Part shown: in pieces, positions 10,497 to 22,204 of the stretch | Numbering within the stretch: the first letter of the stretch is position 1 | How the letters are laid out: the number at the start of each line of letters is the position of its first letter | Assembly: GCA_029204225.1 (NCBI GenBank) | Contig: CM055095.1 | Location: 13,856,049 to 13,920,048, forward strand | DNA from: Diphasiastrum complanatum | Taxonomy: Eukaryota; Streptophyta; Lycopodiopsida; Lycopodiales; Lycopodiaceae | Direction: 5' to 3' | DNA: 64,000 bases | Position numbers and translations under genes: made by a program | Notes under the pieces: model-generated | Told to the model about the DNA's origin: nothing | The model's input: only the letters and a program-made list of their open reading frames with translations | The model's database searches: none

Positions 10497-11485
10497 GCAT
10501 AAATGAGCTAGAGTTGAATGGGTTCAAGAAAGGTTCTTGACATCTTCTTACTTGAGAGTTCGACAAACCAATTCTTATCACATTCTTTTGGCTGAAACTA
10601 AGCTTCTTTCTGTCGAAACCATGGTCACAATTAGGACCATGACATGCCTTGAAAAGGTAGGCTCTCAAAGGAGGCGATCTAGAATGTTTGAGTGGTGGAT
10701 GGTGGGTTGATATTGCGAAATGGTTCTCTTTTTGGAAAATTCAACAAAACAAATAGCCTTCAAACTCCACCAATTTGAAGTCCATTTTGCACAAACACTC
10801 ATCGACGTTATGTGGAAGGAAACTTTGAAGAGGAAAATGCAACACTATAAAGACTCATTCAAACCTAACATTGGAATGGCAATTTAAAAACAAACTATTG
10901 ACAAGTCCAAGGCTAGATTGGGAGACACAAACATGTATGAACTAAAAAAGGAATGCAATCAACTGTTGGTATGCGGCTGCCTGCAACCACCGCGAGATGA
11001 ATTCAAAAGACTCTTTAATGAGACATTACATTCCATTCATAGCTTATTTAGTCATGATAATCATATTATGCTTTTATTTTAAAAGGGTATATAAAATATA
11101 TGGCACATTGTAGATGTGAGCTGATATTAGCCTACTAGTTTGCAACATAAAATGATAAAGATTTTAAGCCTCTTGTAAAAAAGGATAATCATCTTTTGAA
11201 ACACTTTGAAGGAGTACATACAGAACATTTTGTTCCACATTTAGACTGTTGTGTCTAGACCCCATAGGATAGGACAAGGTTTCAAATAAAAATTGTCATT
11301 AATCTTAGAAAATATTAAAGTACCAAATATACTACTTGCACCAACTGTATGTCACGGATTTCCAAAATGGTAAACATAACTACTTTTATATTATGATGAG
11401 GTAAATATGGAGAGGGTATGTCATACATCAATACTCTATGTAGATCACTAAGGGGCCAAATTGGTCCAAGTTCCAAGTAAAATAC
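10497..11485. other. Intron 2 sequence of the host gene; possible coding relic
   Basis: AT-rich DNA between gypsy A and exon 2 of the carboxylase gene. On the plus strand about 10741-11083 reads as one frame with a single stop (containing VMWKETLKRKMQHYKDSF and KRLFNETLHSIHSLF). It matches nothing I recognise. I looked for carboxylase exon 3 on the minus strand here and saw none. Confidence 0.4.
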
Positions 11486-11605
11486 CTGTGATAGTTCAAG
11501 AAAGGATGAACCTTGATCAAGAAGGTGATTGATTCGCTCTCGTGGCAAAAATTTCTTCCTTGATTTGAGCATATTAACTGCTTTTGCACTTCCTCCTTTG
11601 CACAC
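11486..11605 (-). CDS. MCCB: 3-methylcrotonyl-CoA carboxylase beta subunit, exon 2
   Basis: A 40-codon exon of the carboxyltransferase subunit of mitochondrial 3-methylcrotonyl-CoA carboxylase, the biotin enzyme of leucine breakdown. The reading is VCKGGSAKAVNMLKSRKKFL, then PRERINHLLDQGSSFLELSQ, which follows the conserved family segment GG..AV....R.KLLPRERID.LLDPGS.FLELS. An AG acceptor (ATAG, 11607-11606) and a GT donor (CAG then GTATTT, from 11485) flank it, both in phase 0, matching exon 1. No stop or frame change is present. The next exon is not in the window, so intron 2 is longer than 11.4 kb. A retained gene is more likely than a relic because frame and splice sites are intact. Confidence 0.85.
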
Positions 11606-12868
11606 CTATGATTTGATTACATGTATTATATAATATTTAAACCAAAATGGAATATGGTAAATGATCAATTTTCACATTTGATCATGATAAATACATCACA
11701 ACCACGTCCTAATGAATTCAGCTTTAATGTAACTCAAAAGTAGAAGCTATAATTTTGATGATGCATGATATAATGTCTTACATAATAGCTAGCAAGAAAA
11801 TATGGAACGAAGAATTGCAACACCAAAATCACCAACCACATAAAAGAATAAAGTTCGACTATCAAGTACTACTTATCCTCTCATGTATCCCAACATATGA
11901 TTGCTATTTGGGTTCGAAAGCTTACGATATGCATATATTGCCTACTATCTATCTTAAATTGAAAGTGTCTCTTAAGCTATCTCTTCACTTCCTACTTCAA
12001 ATCAAATATGAATACCATAGAAACTGATTTTTTGAGAGATTATGATAGACATGATGTCATCTTTGGTCGTAAATGTCAAATTATTGATACCTGGCAGAGA
12101 ATTGTTGGTAGTGAACGTTGCTATCATGAAAAACATTTCCAAGTTCATCCGTTTTTTGCCCATTGCACAAAACTCCCGTATACTAAAAGTACAATTGTTC
12201 ACTTAATGCCTTATTTGCAAAATGCATTTATCAACTTAGGTGCTTATCATTTACCTTTGCGTAAAAGCAGATTGTGTATCTACATTTTCCATACTCATGT
12301 GCGGTTTAGGGTGTCTGGTTACATCATACTAGAGGTGCAAACCTGAATTTACCATCAGCATTGTTCGTTGAACAGAAAAGATAGCTTCATGTGAAATAAA
12401 TATTTGTTGGCATTGAGTTCAAATGTTAACTCAACACATAGATCCACCTGGCATTTGATATTTCAGTAGCCATAATTTGAAAGACACTCAACCGAACAAC
12501 AAAAGTAGGTTGATAAATAAGGATATTTTGATCTACATCCAAAAAAAGTGACTTGCGTTCACTCGGAATTTCGAGCCAGTTCACGTACAATGCAAAAAAT
12601 GCGACAAACTCCGGATTCACACAGGATTTCATGTACAACCTGTCTACGTCTTCACGCTTCATCAATAACCGGTCTATTAATCAACTAAAAAGTTGTTAAT
12701 GATCTTGTGATTGTAAAATTAGAATAACACAAGATCATCCAACAGCTATATAAGGAACTGAGCGATTAGAGACAAGCAATGATGTGAGATACAGATCGAA
12801 ATCAATCATCCATACACAGACAGAGATCTAATGACCAAAACTGGTCTTCATTGTATCTGACTCCTCAT
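11606..12868. other. Intron 1 sequence, no recognised feature
   Basis: AT-rich DNA between exon 2 and gypsy B. It has several open frames of 60-110 codons on both strands (for example 12008-12346 plus and 12665-12426 minus), none of which I recognise. Probably intronic and noncoding. Confidence 0.5.
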
Positions 12869-13053
12869 AGTTAGAGATCATGCTGACAGGGTCCCTAGGC
12901 TGTGTTAGGCCCGCCATGGCTATGGACCGTGCCGGGGCACACTACTCACACTGTCTTGCCTTGTTGGACGTGTACGCTGCTGGACACGCCCCTGACTGTG
13001 GTATCTGACCTCCTGTGTTTTCTAGGGTTCGGCACGGTTACGTGCTCCTAACA
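12869..13053 (-). repeat. Gypsy B 3' LTR, internally deleted
   Basis: The minus strand starts TGTTAGGAGCACGTAAC and matches 22997-23341 at both ends, but about 175 bp of the middle/3' part are missing. The polypurine tract (AAGGGGGAGGGAG on the minus strand) is next to it at about 13054-13067. Confidence 0.82.
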
Positions 13054-13064
13054 CTCCCTCCCCC

Positions 13065-13147
13065 TTAAGAACTATCTTGGTCCTCTAAGACAAAGTCTTA
13101 CTAGCTGGTATATCTAAGGGCTGTAACAACCCTCCTGCCTTTAAACG
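13065..13147 (-). pseudogene. Gypsy B pol tail after integrase deletion
   Basis: Just after the integrase finger frame ends (13148), the minus strand reads GGLLQPLDIP, the segment that normally precedes the integrase core. It then passes directly to DFVLEDQDSS and a stop within the polypurine tract, the extreme C-terminus of pol. The core, C-terminal domain and most of the chromodomain are therefore deleted. Confidence 0.7.
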
Positions 13148-15307
13148 CTATGCTTTATTTACCTGACAATTCTGGCAACTGGTTACATATTGCTGGACGT
13201 CTTTTTTCATAATGGGCCAGAAAAATTGCCTATGAAGAAGCTCATAGGTCTTTTGAATGCCTGGGTGCCCCACACTAGGACTGTCATGACACTCATATAG
13301 GACCTGCTGCCTATAATCCTCTGAATTGGGGACACATACTCTATCTCTATAGAGCAAATACTCATCCTGAATGGAATATTGTTTCCATTTGAATCCTTGA
13401 GTCAACTGACCCTCAACCACTGGGGTTTGCTTGGGTAATACAGGCTCAGAATCCTCAACGTCATCTGACGTATACTCAGACTCATCATCCTCAACGGAAG
13501 TTGCCGTATTCTTGGATGAACTGGCACCAGCCCCAGGAACTGGTTCTGGAGTCTGTAACTGTCTGCTCTGGACTGAGTTCCAAATAATAGAGAAGAATGC
13601 ATCATGTTGGCACTTCCCTCTCAAGGACTCGAGTAACTCACTACAAATCTGAGTAAAACTCAGCTCGTTTATCATAGGCATTCTACTAAGTGCATCTGCT
13701 ACTGTATTGCATTTCCCCGGTCTATATCTGATAGACATATCAAACTCTTGCATTAAGTCAGCCCAACGAGCTTTCCGACCTCTGAGCTCAAGCTGATTAC
13801 AAAGGTATCTAAGACTTTCATGGTCTGTCAGGACCTCAAAGTTGGCACCAGACAAATAATGCCTCCAAGTCTTAAGGGCATGAACTATGGAGAAGAGTTC
13901 CTTTTCATAGGCATTGTACCTTGTCTGTGTTGGCTCGAGTATTTTACTCTCGAACACAACTGGTCGTCCACTGTGAGTTAGTACAGCACCAACTGCAAAG
14001 TCGCTAGCATCTGTTTCGACCACAAATGGCTGATTGGAGTCGACGACCTTTAAAACTGGTGCTATAGCTAAGGCTGTTTTGAGAGCATCAAAGCTCTCCT
14101 GCTGTGCGGACTCCCAAATGAACTCCTTTCCCGTCCCCTTAAGAAGATTTGTCATGGGAACTACTATCTGAGCATATTCGTTGACAAATCGTCTGTAATA
14201 TCCCGCCAAACCTAGAAAGATCTGAAGCTCTAAAATATTCTGAGGTCTCAGCCAACTGAGTATGGCTTTGACCTTATTAGGGTCCATCTTAATCTCATCT
14301 GCCGAGTTAATGTGACCCAAATAAGCTACTTCTTCCACGAAGAATTCACACTTAGGTTTTTTAGCATAAAGCTTATGCTTTCTGAGCAGTCGAAACACCT
14401 TTCTGAGGTGTTTAAGATGCTCCTTCCTCGTCTTACTGTACACAAGGATGTCATCTAAAAATACGACTACAAACTTACCCAAGTATGGTCTAAGGACATT
14501 GTTCATCAAGGTCATAAAGGTAGCTGGAGCATTTGTGAGCCCAAAAGGCATCACCTTAAATTCATAATGACCATGACGAGTCCTAAAAGTTGTTTTCGAG
14601 ACATCTTCCGATTTTATACGGACTTGATGATATCCCGATCTAAGGTCAACTTTACTGAAAAATTTAGCCCCGTCGAGTTGATCAAACAACTCGTCTGCCC
14701 GAGGCATTGGGTATTTATTCTTAATTGTGACTTTATTGAGGGCTCTGTAATTTACGCAAAGACGCATAGACCCCTCTTTCTTTTTCACCAAAAGGACTGG
14801 TGAGGCCCATGGTGAACTACTGGTCTGAATTTGGCCTTTCCCAAAATAATCTGTTAACTGCCTAGTTATTTCTTCATCCTCTGTTCGGCTGACCCGATAT
14901 GGAGGTTTAGAAACAGGTGCTATACCTGGTACTAGGTTTATTACATGATCTACTTCTCTGCTAGGTGGTAAACCATGTGGTAAATCTTCAGGAAAAACAT
15001 CTTTAAATTTAGACAGTAAAGTTTCTAATTTATTGATTTTCTGCTGTAAAGAACTAGAAATAGAAACTTCTGGAATAAACAAAAAGTCACATAAGAATAC
15101 CTGATGATCGTCGTCTCCGATTAGCTGACAGAGTTTTGAACTGCAGACCATAGGGTTGTTGGGGACATCATGCTCCCCATGCAACTGGATCTCTCGGCCT
15201 TTATGCTGAAAGCTGAGGGTGTTCTCCTGATAATTTCTGTGGAGGGAAGGTCCTAAACTGTAGAGCCAATCTCTCCCGAGAACAATGTTCGTGCGATCCA
15301 AGTGCAT
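13148..15307 (-). CDS. Gypsy B protease end, RT, RNase H and integrase zinc finger
   Basis: A 719-codon open frame, the longest in the window. In order: protease C-terminus ([18 protein letters not shown]), RT ([34 protein letters not shown], catalytic [13 protein letters not shown]), RNase H ([20 protein letters not shown], then [16 protein letters not shown]), and the integrase HHCC finger ([12 protein letters not shown] ... CQNCQVNKA). It ends in TAG where a functional element would go on into the integrase core. RT and RNase H look intact, but the element could not integrate on its own. The first residue shown is not a genuine start, because a duplication interrupts the frame upstream. 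Confidence 0.88.
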   Translation of the reverse strand: MHLDRTNIVLGRDWLYSLGPSLHRNYQENTLSFQHKGREIQLHGEHDVPNNPMVCSSKLCQLIGDDDHQVFLCDFLFIPEVSISSSLQQKINKLETLLSKFKDVFPEDLPHGLPPSREVDHVINLVPGIAPVSKPPYRVSRTEDEEITRQLTDYFGKGQIQTSSSPWASPVLLVKKKEGSMRLCVNYRALNKVTIKNKYPMPRADELFDQLDGAKFFSKVDLRSGYHQVRIKSEDVSKTTFRTRHGHYEFKVMPFGLTNAPATFMTLMNNVLRPYLGKFVVVFLDDILVYSKTRKEHLKHLRKVFRLLRKHKLYAKKPKCEFFVEEVAYLGHINSADEIKMDPNKVKAILSWLRPQNILELQIFLGLAGYYRRFVNEYAQIVVPMTNLLKGTGKEFIWESAQQESFDALKTALAIAPVLKVVDSNQPFVVETDASDFAVGAVLTHSGRPVVFESKILEPTQTRYNAYEKELFSIVHALKTWRHYLSGANFEVLTDHESLRYLCNQLELRGRKARWADLMQEFDMSIRYRPGKCNTVADALSRMPMINELSFTQICSELLESLRGKCQHDAFFSIIWNSVQSRQLQTPEPVPGAGASSSKNTATSVEDDESEYTSDDVEDSEPVLPKQTPVVEGQLTQGFKWKQYSIQDEYLLYRDRVCVPNSEDYRQQVLYECHDSPSVGHPGIQKTYELLHRQFFWPIMKKDVQQYVTSCQNCQVNKA

Positions 15308-15975
15308 TATCTGAAAGTTTATTTCATCTTGATACCCCTGAATACCAAGTTACTTACCATAGTTTCCCAAATTTTCTTGTCTTCACCCTTAGCTAATGAA
15401 ACTATGTACCTATGCTGACTAGGTATTTCTGGAAGTCTAAGTTTTTTAACTAGGGTGTAGTTGATGAAATTATGGGTTGCCCCATCATCAACCATGACTC
15501 TGATTGACTGGTTGCCAACCATAAATAGAAAGTCACATAAGAATACCTGATGGTCGTCGTCTTCGATTAGCTAACAGAGTTTTGAACTGCAGACCATAGG
15601 GTTGTTGGGGACATCATGCTCCCCATGCAACTGGATCTCTCGGCCTTTATGTTGAAAGATGAGGGTGTTCTCCTGATAATTTCTGTGGAGGGAAGGTCCT
15701 AAACTGTAGAGCCAATCTCTCCAGAGAACAATGTCCGTGCGATCCAGGTGCATTATCTGAAAGTTTATTTCATCTTGATACCCCTGAATACCAAGATTTA
15801 AATAACTTACTATAGTTTCCCAAATTTTCTTGTCTTCACCCTTAGCTAATGAAACTATGTACCTATGCTGACTAGGTATTTCTGGAAGTCTGAGTTTTTT
15901 AACTTGGGTGTAGTTGATGAGATTATGGGTTGCCCCATCATCAACCATGACTCTGACTGACAGGTTGCCAACTTT
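15084..15975 (-). repeat. Tandem duplication of a protease segment in gypsy B
   Basis: Two direct copies of about 446 bp, roughly 15084-15529 and 15530-15975, each encode the protease active site (VMVDDGATHN) through [18 protein letters not shown]. They differ by scattered bases and a small indel near 15352/15799. The duplication breaks the gag-pol frame. Confidence 0.82.
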
Positions 15976-16074
15976 CCCATGCATACGTACTAGGTCATGC
16001 GGCCCAAAGCTGAAGGGACTCGCTAGCATTGCAGAGGTTAGCTGGCAACAGTGTTCATGGTCTTCATGAAACAC
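15571..16074 (-). pseudogene. Gypsy B protease, upstream copy
   Basis: Aspartic protease region with VMVDDGATHNLINYTQVKKL and [18 protein letters not shown] (the family has IVLGRDWL, so G became W). This is the natural first copy, joined upstream to the region of the zinc knuckle. A second copy at 15522-15319 (VMVDDGATHNFINYTLVKKL) leads towards the pol frame. Confidence 0.78.
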
Positions 16075-16164
16075 TTTGATCTCGGAAGCTGCCGAGTCAC
16101 TTGGGAAACTTACTGTCTGAACAAGATGAACTTGTTTTTTGTCTTTCTTATCTTTTTAAGTGAA

Positions 16165-16245
16165 AGGCCCCTTGGGACACTGTCTGACTGTGTGTCCCTT
16201 GCCCATGCACACAAAGCACAAACGTTCTTGTTTGGCGTTCTCAAA
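16165..16245 (-). pseudogene. Gypsy B gag zinc knuckle
   Basis: The minus strand reads ERLCFVCMGKGHTVRQCP, a complete C-x2-C-x4-H-x4-C RNA-binding knuckle. Frame continuity with the main gag block (16407 and above) is interrupted. Confidence 0.78.
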
Positions 16246-16406
16246 ATCTTCTAGTTTTAAGGGCTGTATGAGCGATGGGCGTTTCTGAGGAGATTCACTC
16301 TTAATTTTATCTTCTTTCTTTCTCTTTAAAAATTTCTTTTTAAATTGAAAGTCTTTCTGAGTAGGATGTCAGAAAGAGGTTGTTGTCTCGCCTTCTTCCT
16401 ACCCAC

Positions 16407-17212
16407 TCAATCATCATAGATTTGAGCATATCTGAGAGCTTGCTCTAGGGTAGTAGGCGAGTTTCTCTGGACCTCTACTTTATAATCATCTTTAAGGCCA
16501 CGAACAAATCCTTTTACTTTTTGATAGTCATCCATATTTTTTATCATTAAAATTGCTTCTCGATACTGCGAGATATATTGGATTAAAGATTTGTCTATTA
16601 CTGTTTTTTCCCAGGCTTCCCAAGCTCTATCAAGTTCATTCTCTGGTAGAAACTCTCTTAGGAAGGCTTCTTCAAAAGCTTTCCATGACCGAGGAGTCTG
16701 CCCAGTCTCCTGGAGGTTTAACCACCACTTATAGGCCATGGGCCCTAGGGAAAGACTGGCCTCAATAGCTTGCAAATGGTCAGGGGTCTGTTTAAGAGCA
16801 TGTATGTTCTTCCATTTGTTGAGGAAAGTGTGTAGAATATCTGCGTTTCTATCCTTCTCTTCCCCAATAAAAGTAGGAGGCTTTAAGTCTTTAAAGACAC
16901 TGGGATGAGTCCGGATAGGCTCACCCGAAACTGATGGGAGTGGAGAAGGGGACGACTGAGAAGTGGATGGGAGGCTTCCTTTCGCGGGGTTCAAAATTAA
17001 ACTTTTGAGCTCGGCGAACGAGTCGTCCACACTGGACTTGAAATTGGCTAAAGCCAGTTTCAGTTCATCCACTTCTGTTACCAAGTGGAGATACTGTTCC
17101 TTGGTAACCAATTCGTCGAGTTCTATTGCTCTCGTTCTTCCACTTCCATGGGTTCTTTCCCCTTACTGAACCTCAGAGATTCTGTTTCTAATTCGTCAAT
17201 GCCTCTTGTCAT
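16407..17212 (-). pseudogene. Gypsy B gag
   Basis: Capsid-type gag of a Ty3/gypsy element. The likely start is ATG at 17212-17210 (MTRGIDELETESLRFSKGKE). A single-base frame change near 17125 is needed to pass into the main frame (LVTKEQYLHLVTEVDELKLA). The conserved capsid part includes PPTFIGEEKDRNADILHTFL, AYKWWLNLQ and FEEAFLREFLPENELDRAWE. The Pro/Ser-rich stretch before the capsid is usual. Without the frame repair no full gag would be made. Confidence 0.82.
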
Positions 17213-18003
17213 GGGGGCTCAGGTCCTAGAGAAGTGGTCATTTTCAGAGATAGAAAAGGAGTGCCTGACATTTCTTCTTAAAAAAAAAGTCGAAAAGACT
17301 AATTAGAACTGTACAAAGGAGGGCAAAGAAAGTTAGCTGTTTCTGAAAACTGTACTTCCAAAGAAAATATCAAGAAAAACCCTCTCAGCTCTTCTGTGGC
17401 TATGTACAGACCTGCTGTCCGGAAAAATCAGCAACCAGGGTGCCAAGATGCAAGCAAGTTTCTGATTTCTTGTGCTCCTTACCCCTGCTGTCAAAGATAC
17501 TGAGCTGTCTGGGAAATCAGGATGGAAAGCTAGAAAGAATGCAAGCAAACTTTGGAATTTCTTGCTCTCTCCCCTCGCTATCTGAGCAGCGGCTCAGTAG
17601 GTCCAAAAAATGAGATTTGAAGCCAAAAAAGCCAATCCAAACTTCCGGATTTTCAAAGGCCCCCTGCTCGCTGGTCAGTTCTCTATCTTTGACACAAAAC
17701 CCTGAAAAATACAGACAAATAGCTGCAAAAACGCACGCTAGACCTGCATCACAAAAGTGCTGGTCTACCAGGTCCCTGCTGTCCTAAATCTGGTCTAATT
17801 TCCAGAGATTTCTCACAAAAATCAGGCTTGAACCCTGATTTTGCAGCAATGGACCTATACTATACTTCCACTTCAAAATCCGCTCAAATAGCAGTATTTT
17901 ACTCCTGGAAATCGGAAATAAATGACTAAATTTGCAGCGATGGATCTATGCTACAAAACTGGTCTGATTTCCACTCAGATGGCCCGAAATTGCACTGGGA
18001 TTT
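17213..18003 (-). other. Gypsy B leader, interrupted by gypsy C
   Basis: Untranslated leader of gypsy B. It continues on the other side of gypsy C at 22856-22980. No coding similarity was seen. Confidence 0.65.
17999..18003. repeat. Target-site duplication of gypsy C
   Basis: GATTT at 17999-18003 is repeated exactly at 22856-22860, immediately outside the two LTRs of gypsy C. Confidence 0.92.
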
Positions 18004-18529
18004 TGTTACGTACCCATAAGGGTACGCAACAGGAAACTTGAGGTGACGGTCTCAGTTATGGGACGGAACGTTGATCCGGAGCTATAGGTCTTTTGGGTGC
18101 CACGTGTCAATGTCTCATTGGCACGCGGTGACTCGTTGTTATGGACCCGCGTCAGTGTGCACAACTGTCGCGTGTCGTTAGTCATGCGTGACTCCTATGG
18201 AGGGAGATGACCCACCCGGACTATGTATATAGAGGTGGATCTCCATGAGCTGGGTATTCATTCTCTCTTGGAGAATGAAGAGCTCTTCCACTGGTGGTCA
18301 GGTCAGGACGAGTATCTAGGCCTCAGGATGTAGGTAGGTGAGGGTCGAGGGTAAGCTATGGTGGTATGGGACACCATGGCTTACTTGAGACCCGAGCTTG
18401 CCTGATGGTGGTCTGTAGCTCCAGTGCACGGGGGTGAGGTGGCAGTACCTCTATGGTTGGGTGGTAATGTAGCGTTCGTCACTTGTTTGTACTTTAGCAA
18501 TGACCGGCATGACGATGGGGATTCTAGCA
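18004..18529 (+). repeat. Gypsy C 5' LTR
   Basis: Begins TGTTACGTACCC and ends GATTCTAGCA. A TATA-like ATGTATATAGAGG (about 18222-18234) lies in a position suitable for the element promoter, followed by the likely transcription start region. Same length as the 3' LTR. Confidence 0.93.
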
Positions 18530-18531
18530 GT

Positions 18532-18546
18532 TGGTATCAGAGCCAC
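18532..18546 (+). other. Gypsy C primer-binding site
   Basis: TGGTATCAGAGCCAC, two bases after the LTR, complementary to the 3' end of initiator tRNA-Met. Confidence 0.92.
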
Positions 18547-19236
18547 CGATCAATGTGAATAAGGTGCAATCGTTCTAACTTATGTTATTGGTTGGTTTGA
18601 GCTTTTAGCTGATGTTTATAAAGGCTTAGTTGATTTCGTTGAATCGATCTGAACAACTTTGCTTTTTGGTTCGTCTCAATCTGAGGTCGTTTTGATTGAA
18701 AGCTACGGTGGTAGTAGTCGGTTTCTTTTGAATGTTTTACAGTTTTTAAAACTTCAAAAACCGATTTCGTTTTTTGCCTTATTTTGAGCTTTGGAAGTCG
18801 AAATTTTTTTTTGCTTACAAAGTTTTTCTTTGTTACAAAAAAATTTGCCAAAAAACAAAATAAAAAAAAAAATTCCTCGGGCACCCGCGCGTCCGCACGG
18901 ATCTGCACGCCTGCCTGCTGGTTCCATACCGTACACTATCAGAATTTTCTGTGCCTTTTTTTTTTAGGCAGCCGCTATAGTTTGCGGGACTTTCACACAT
19001 CTGCATATTGGAGGAGCTTTCCTTATGTATAATAATTACTCTTCACACATTCCTTAACTCTTGGTTGTAAAGGATTTTGTGTACCTTAAAAGTACAATAC
19101 ACCTGGATATGTTGAGGAAGTTTGCAAAGGCTAAAAAAGCTTTGCTTTTCTCAACGTAGGTTGCAAAGCCTTGTTTAGTCAACGTAAACTTTGAACTTCC
19201 TTGCAGTTTTTTCTTTGCCCTCTTCCTTAGTGCGCC
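18547..19236 (+). other. Gypsy C leader
   Basis: Untranslated leader between primer site and gag. Short open frames on both strands are poly-A/T driven and not credible genes. Confidence 0.7.
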
Positions 19237-20160
19237 ATGGACCCTGTTATGCCCTCTGGTGAAGGACCATCTTCACCACCTCCTCCTCCTGATGTAGACA
19301 CTAACCAGCTTGTTCAGGCCCTAAATATGCTGCAAAATCAAATTTTAGAAATGCAGGCCAAGCATGCCGCGGCCGAGCAAGAGTGGCGCTCTTCAACGCA
19401 CTCGCGGTCCGTTGGCGCTTATCCAATGTTTAATCCAGAATTCTTTTCGGGTGAAAAGAAAGACCGGCTTCCCGATGTGGTATTGTCGTGGCTAGATTGA
19501 TGGAATAGTCATTTTTCCATGCACGATGCGCCTGATAGTACGAAGATCGCTTCTGCTCTCATGTTTTTACGCGGAAAGGCGTTTACATGGTGGCAGGATC
19601 TAAAGGAGAGGGCTACTGCCCCTTCTACATGGGACGTTTCAAGAAGCCTTTAAAACGGCTTTTCTTCCGGTGTTGGATGATTTTGAGCATTGGCGGCGTT
19701 TTGCCACCGTGCAGATGGGTACTAGGCCGTTAGATGCCTATATCCAGGAATTCCAAGAAAATTTGCCTCGCGAATCGATTCTATCTTGTTAAAGTTACAT
19801 TTTATCTTGGGGCTTCCAAAGGAATTTCAGCTAGAAGTGCGGCGTAACCAACCACAGACAATCGAAGGTGCGGTTCGCTTTGCGAAAATCTTCGACGATG
19901 CCCATTTTGCCTCTTGTAAGGAGCAGGCTTTGCCCAAGGCTGAACAGAAAGAAAAGAATTTTTTCAAGAAGCGGGGCAGAGACAAGATGGCGGACACCGG
20001 TTCCCAAGGCGGGAAAAAGCGCATCAAATTGGAGCGCGCCGACTACGACAAGGCGAGAACCGGCGGGTTGTGCTTCTCCTGCATGGAGAAGGGGCATCTT
20101 TCAAAAGATTACCCAAAGAAAAAGCAAAAGAATCTGGCGGGCAACCTAAATCTTTTAAAG
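19237..20160 (+). pseudogene. Gypsy C gag with altered zinc knuckle
   Basis: Starts at ATG 19237 (MDPVMPSGEGPSSPPPPPDV), with a coiled, Gln-rich stretch and then FNPEFFSGEKKDRLPDVVLS, and stops at TGA 19498 in a position where the family usually has Trp. The rest continues through frame changes to FILGLPKEFQLEVRRNQPQT (about 19800). The zinc knuckle near 20070 reads [15 protein letters not shown]: the last Cys of C-x2-C-x4-H-x4-C is replaced by Tyr. Broken capsid and damaged knuckle make it nonfunctional. Confidence 0.82.
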
Positions 20161-21362
20161 CGCCAAGTAAATCTAGTATTTCTTTTGTTGATTTATCCTT
20201 TAAGGATGGCACTAGTTGCAAGAATTGTTGTTTTAATACAGTTGTTTTTGGCCCCCATGATCTCATTCGTATGAATGGAATTGTAGGACGCCAAGCTGTG
20301 ACTGTTCTGTTTGATGATGGTTCCACACATAGCTTCATAAATGCTAAACTGGTGCAGAAGCTCAGGGCGGCTACCGCGCCAAGAAATCACTTGTATGTGG
20401 TGAAAATGGCGTCGAGGGAAGATCGACAAGCTTGGGATCAGCTTGTTCCTCAGTTGCCGCTTCAAATTCAGGATTATGTTGAACCGCTAGATTTTCATAT
20501 TATGAACTTGGATAGCGTAGACATAATCTTAGGAAAAAGATGGTTTTATTCCAAAAACGAGTCTTTAAGAAAAGATTATGTTACTCATAGTATTTCTTTT
20601 TTGCATAAAGGCTCGTTGGTTGAGCTAAAAGGCGATGTAAATAGGCCTTTTGATCCTTTGGTATCTGCTTTAGAAGTTGTAGAATATTTGAAAGATTCTG
20701 GTAAAAAAGTTTATCTTTGTTTTTTTAAAGATGAAATTTATGTGGATGACCATGCAGTCCAGAGTCTAAATATTGATTTATCGCATTTGCCTTTAAATGT
20801 GCCTGTAAATAATCCCTTAAGTGTTAACTCACCTGAAGGAATAATATTTAACAAACTTAGGCAAGAATATATTTTTCCTGATAAACTCCCTGATGGCCTA
20901 CCTCCCCAAAGGAGTGTTGACCATCAGATAGAGTTGCTTCCTGGAAGCCAACCTGTATCTCTTTTTCCATACAGGGTTAGCATCAAGGAAGAGGATGAAA
21001 TTTCTAAGCAGTTACAAGAACTCCTTAGGATGGGCCACATACGGCCTAGTAAGTTCCCTTGGGGAGCACCAATCCTTTTAGTTAGTAAAAAGGATGGCGG
21101 CACACGTTGGTGTGGTGACTTTAAAAAGTTAAATGATTTAACCATCAAAAACAGATATCCCTTACCTAGGATGGATGATCTTATGGATCGTCTGAATGGA
21201 GCTAAGTATTTCTCCAAGATTGATCTTAGATCAGGATACCATCAGATAAGGATTAGGAACGAAGATGTTCCTAAGACTGGATTTCGATCCAGATATGGCC
21301 ATTATGAGTTTTTAGTGTTACCCTTTGGACTCACGAATGCGCCTGCCACTTCCAACAAATGA
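20070..21362 (+). pseudogene. Gypsy C protease and N-terminal reverse transcriptase
   Basis: Protease with [20 protein letters not shown] and [11 protein letters not shown], then RT fingers and palm ([68 protein letters not shown]). A frame change at about 21358 separates it from the rest of RT. No start codon is expected since it belongs to a gag-pol polyprotein. Confidence 0.87.
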
Positions 21363-22195
21363 TGAACGATATTCTTCGTCCATATCTAGGAAAGTTTGTG
21401 GTGGTGTATTTGGACGACATATTAATTTATAGTCGGATCCTTGAGGAGCATGAAGAGCATCTTCGTATTGTCTTAGATCTTCTAAGGCAAGAAAAGCTCT
21501 ATGCTAAGGAGTCAAAGTGTGAGTTCTTTCAAACTAAACTCAAATACCTGGGCCATGTCATATCGGATAAAGGTCTTGAAATCGATTATGACATAGTCCG
21601 CAAGGTGCGAGAATGGCCGAGACCTTTGACAATTCGTGATGTGAAATCCTTTTTGGGCTTCACAGGATTCTTTCACAGGTTCATTTTGGACTATGCCTTA
21701 ATAGCATTGCCCTTGACAAACGTTCTTAAGGGGGTGAAGAGAAAATTTAGCCGCAGAAAAAGTCCATTGATAACGTGGACGGATGAAATGAATGAGAGTT
21801 TTGAGACTCTCAAGCACTGTGTTTCTACGGCTCCAATTTTGCATATTGTCGATCCTAACCGGCCCTTTGTGGTTGATACGGATGCTAGCGACTTTGCTGT
21901 TGGAGCGGTCCTTTATCAAGACGGTAGACCAGTTGCTTTTGAATGCAAGAAGCTGGATCCTGCTCAGACTAGGTATTCTACTTATGAGAAGGAGCTTTTT
22001 GCAGTCATTCACGCGTTAAAAATCTGGAGGCATTATCTTTATGGTGCCAGATTTACGGTAATGACTAATCACCAATCCCTCAAGTATATTTGTGATGCTA
22101 AGGACCTTCGTGGCCGTAAGGCTAGATGGTCGGAACTCATTCAGGAGTTTGTCTTCGACATTAAGTATCGTAAAGGTACGTCGAATTGTGTTGCC
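21359..22195 (+). pseudogene. Gypsy C RT catalytic part and RNase H
   Basis: Continues RT with KFVVVYLDDILIYSR (catalytic LDD) and KCEFFQTKLKYLGHVISDKG, then RNase H with [20 protein letters not shown] and ELFAVIHALKIWRHYLYGAR. It ends at KGTSNCVA, where a normal element has the DALSR segment before integrase. Here the sequence jumps to the chromodomain. Confidence 0.88.
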
Positions 22196-22204
22196 GTTTG
22201 GTTT

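Noticed and set aside
12426-12665. Minus-strand frame of 79 codons as another carboxylase exon
   Set aside because: It shows no similarity to the carboxylase, and exon 1 joins exon 2 directly with the right phase and spacing.
16553-17306. Plus-strand open frames opposite gypsy B gag
   Set aside because: The minus strand carries the recognisable capsid; the plus frames have no similarity to any domain.
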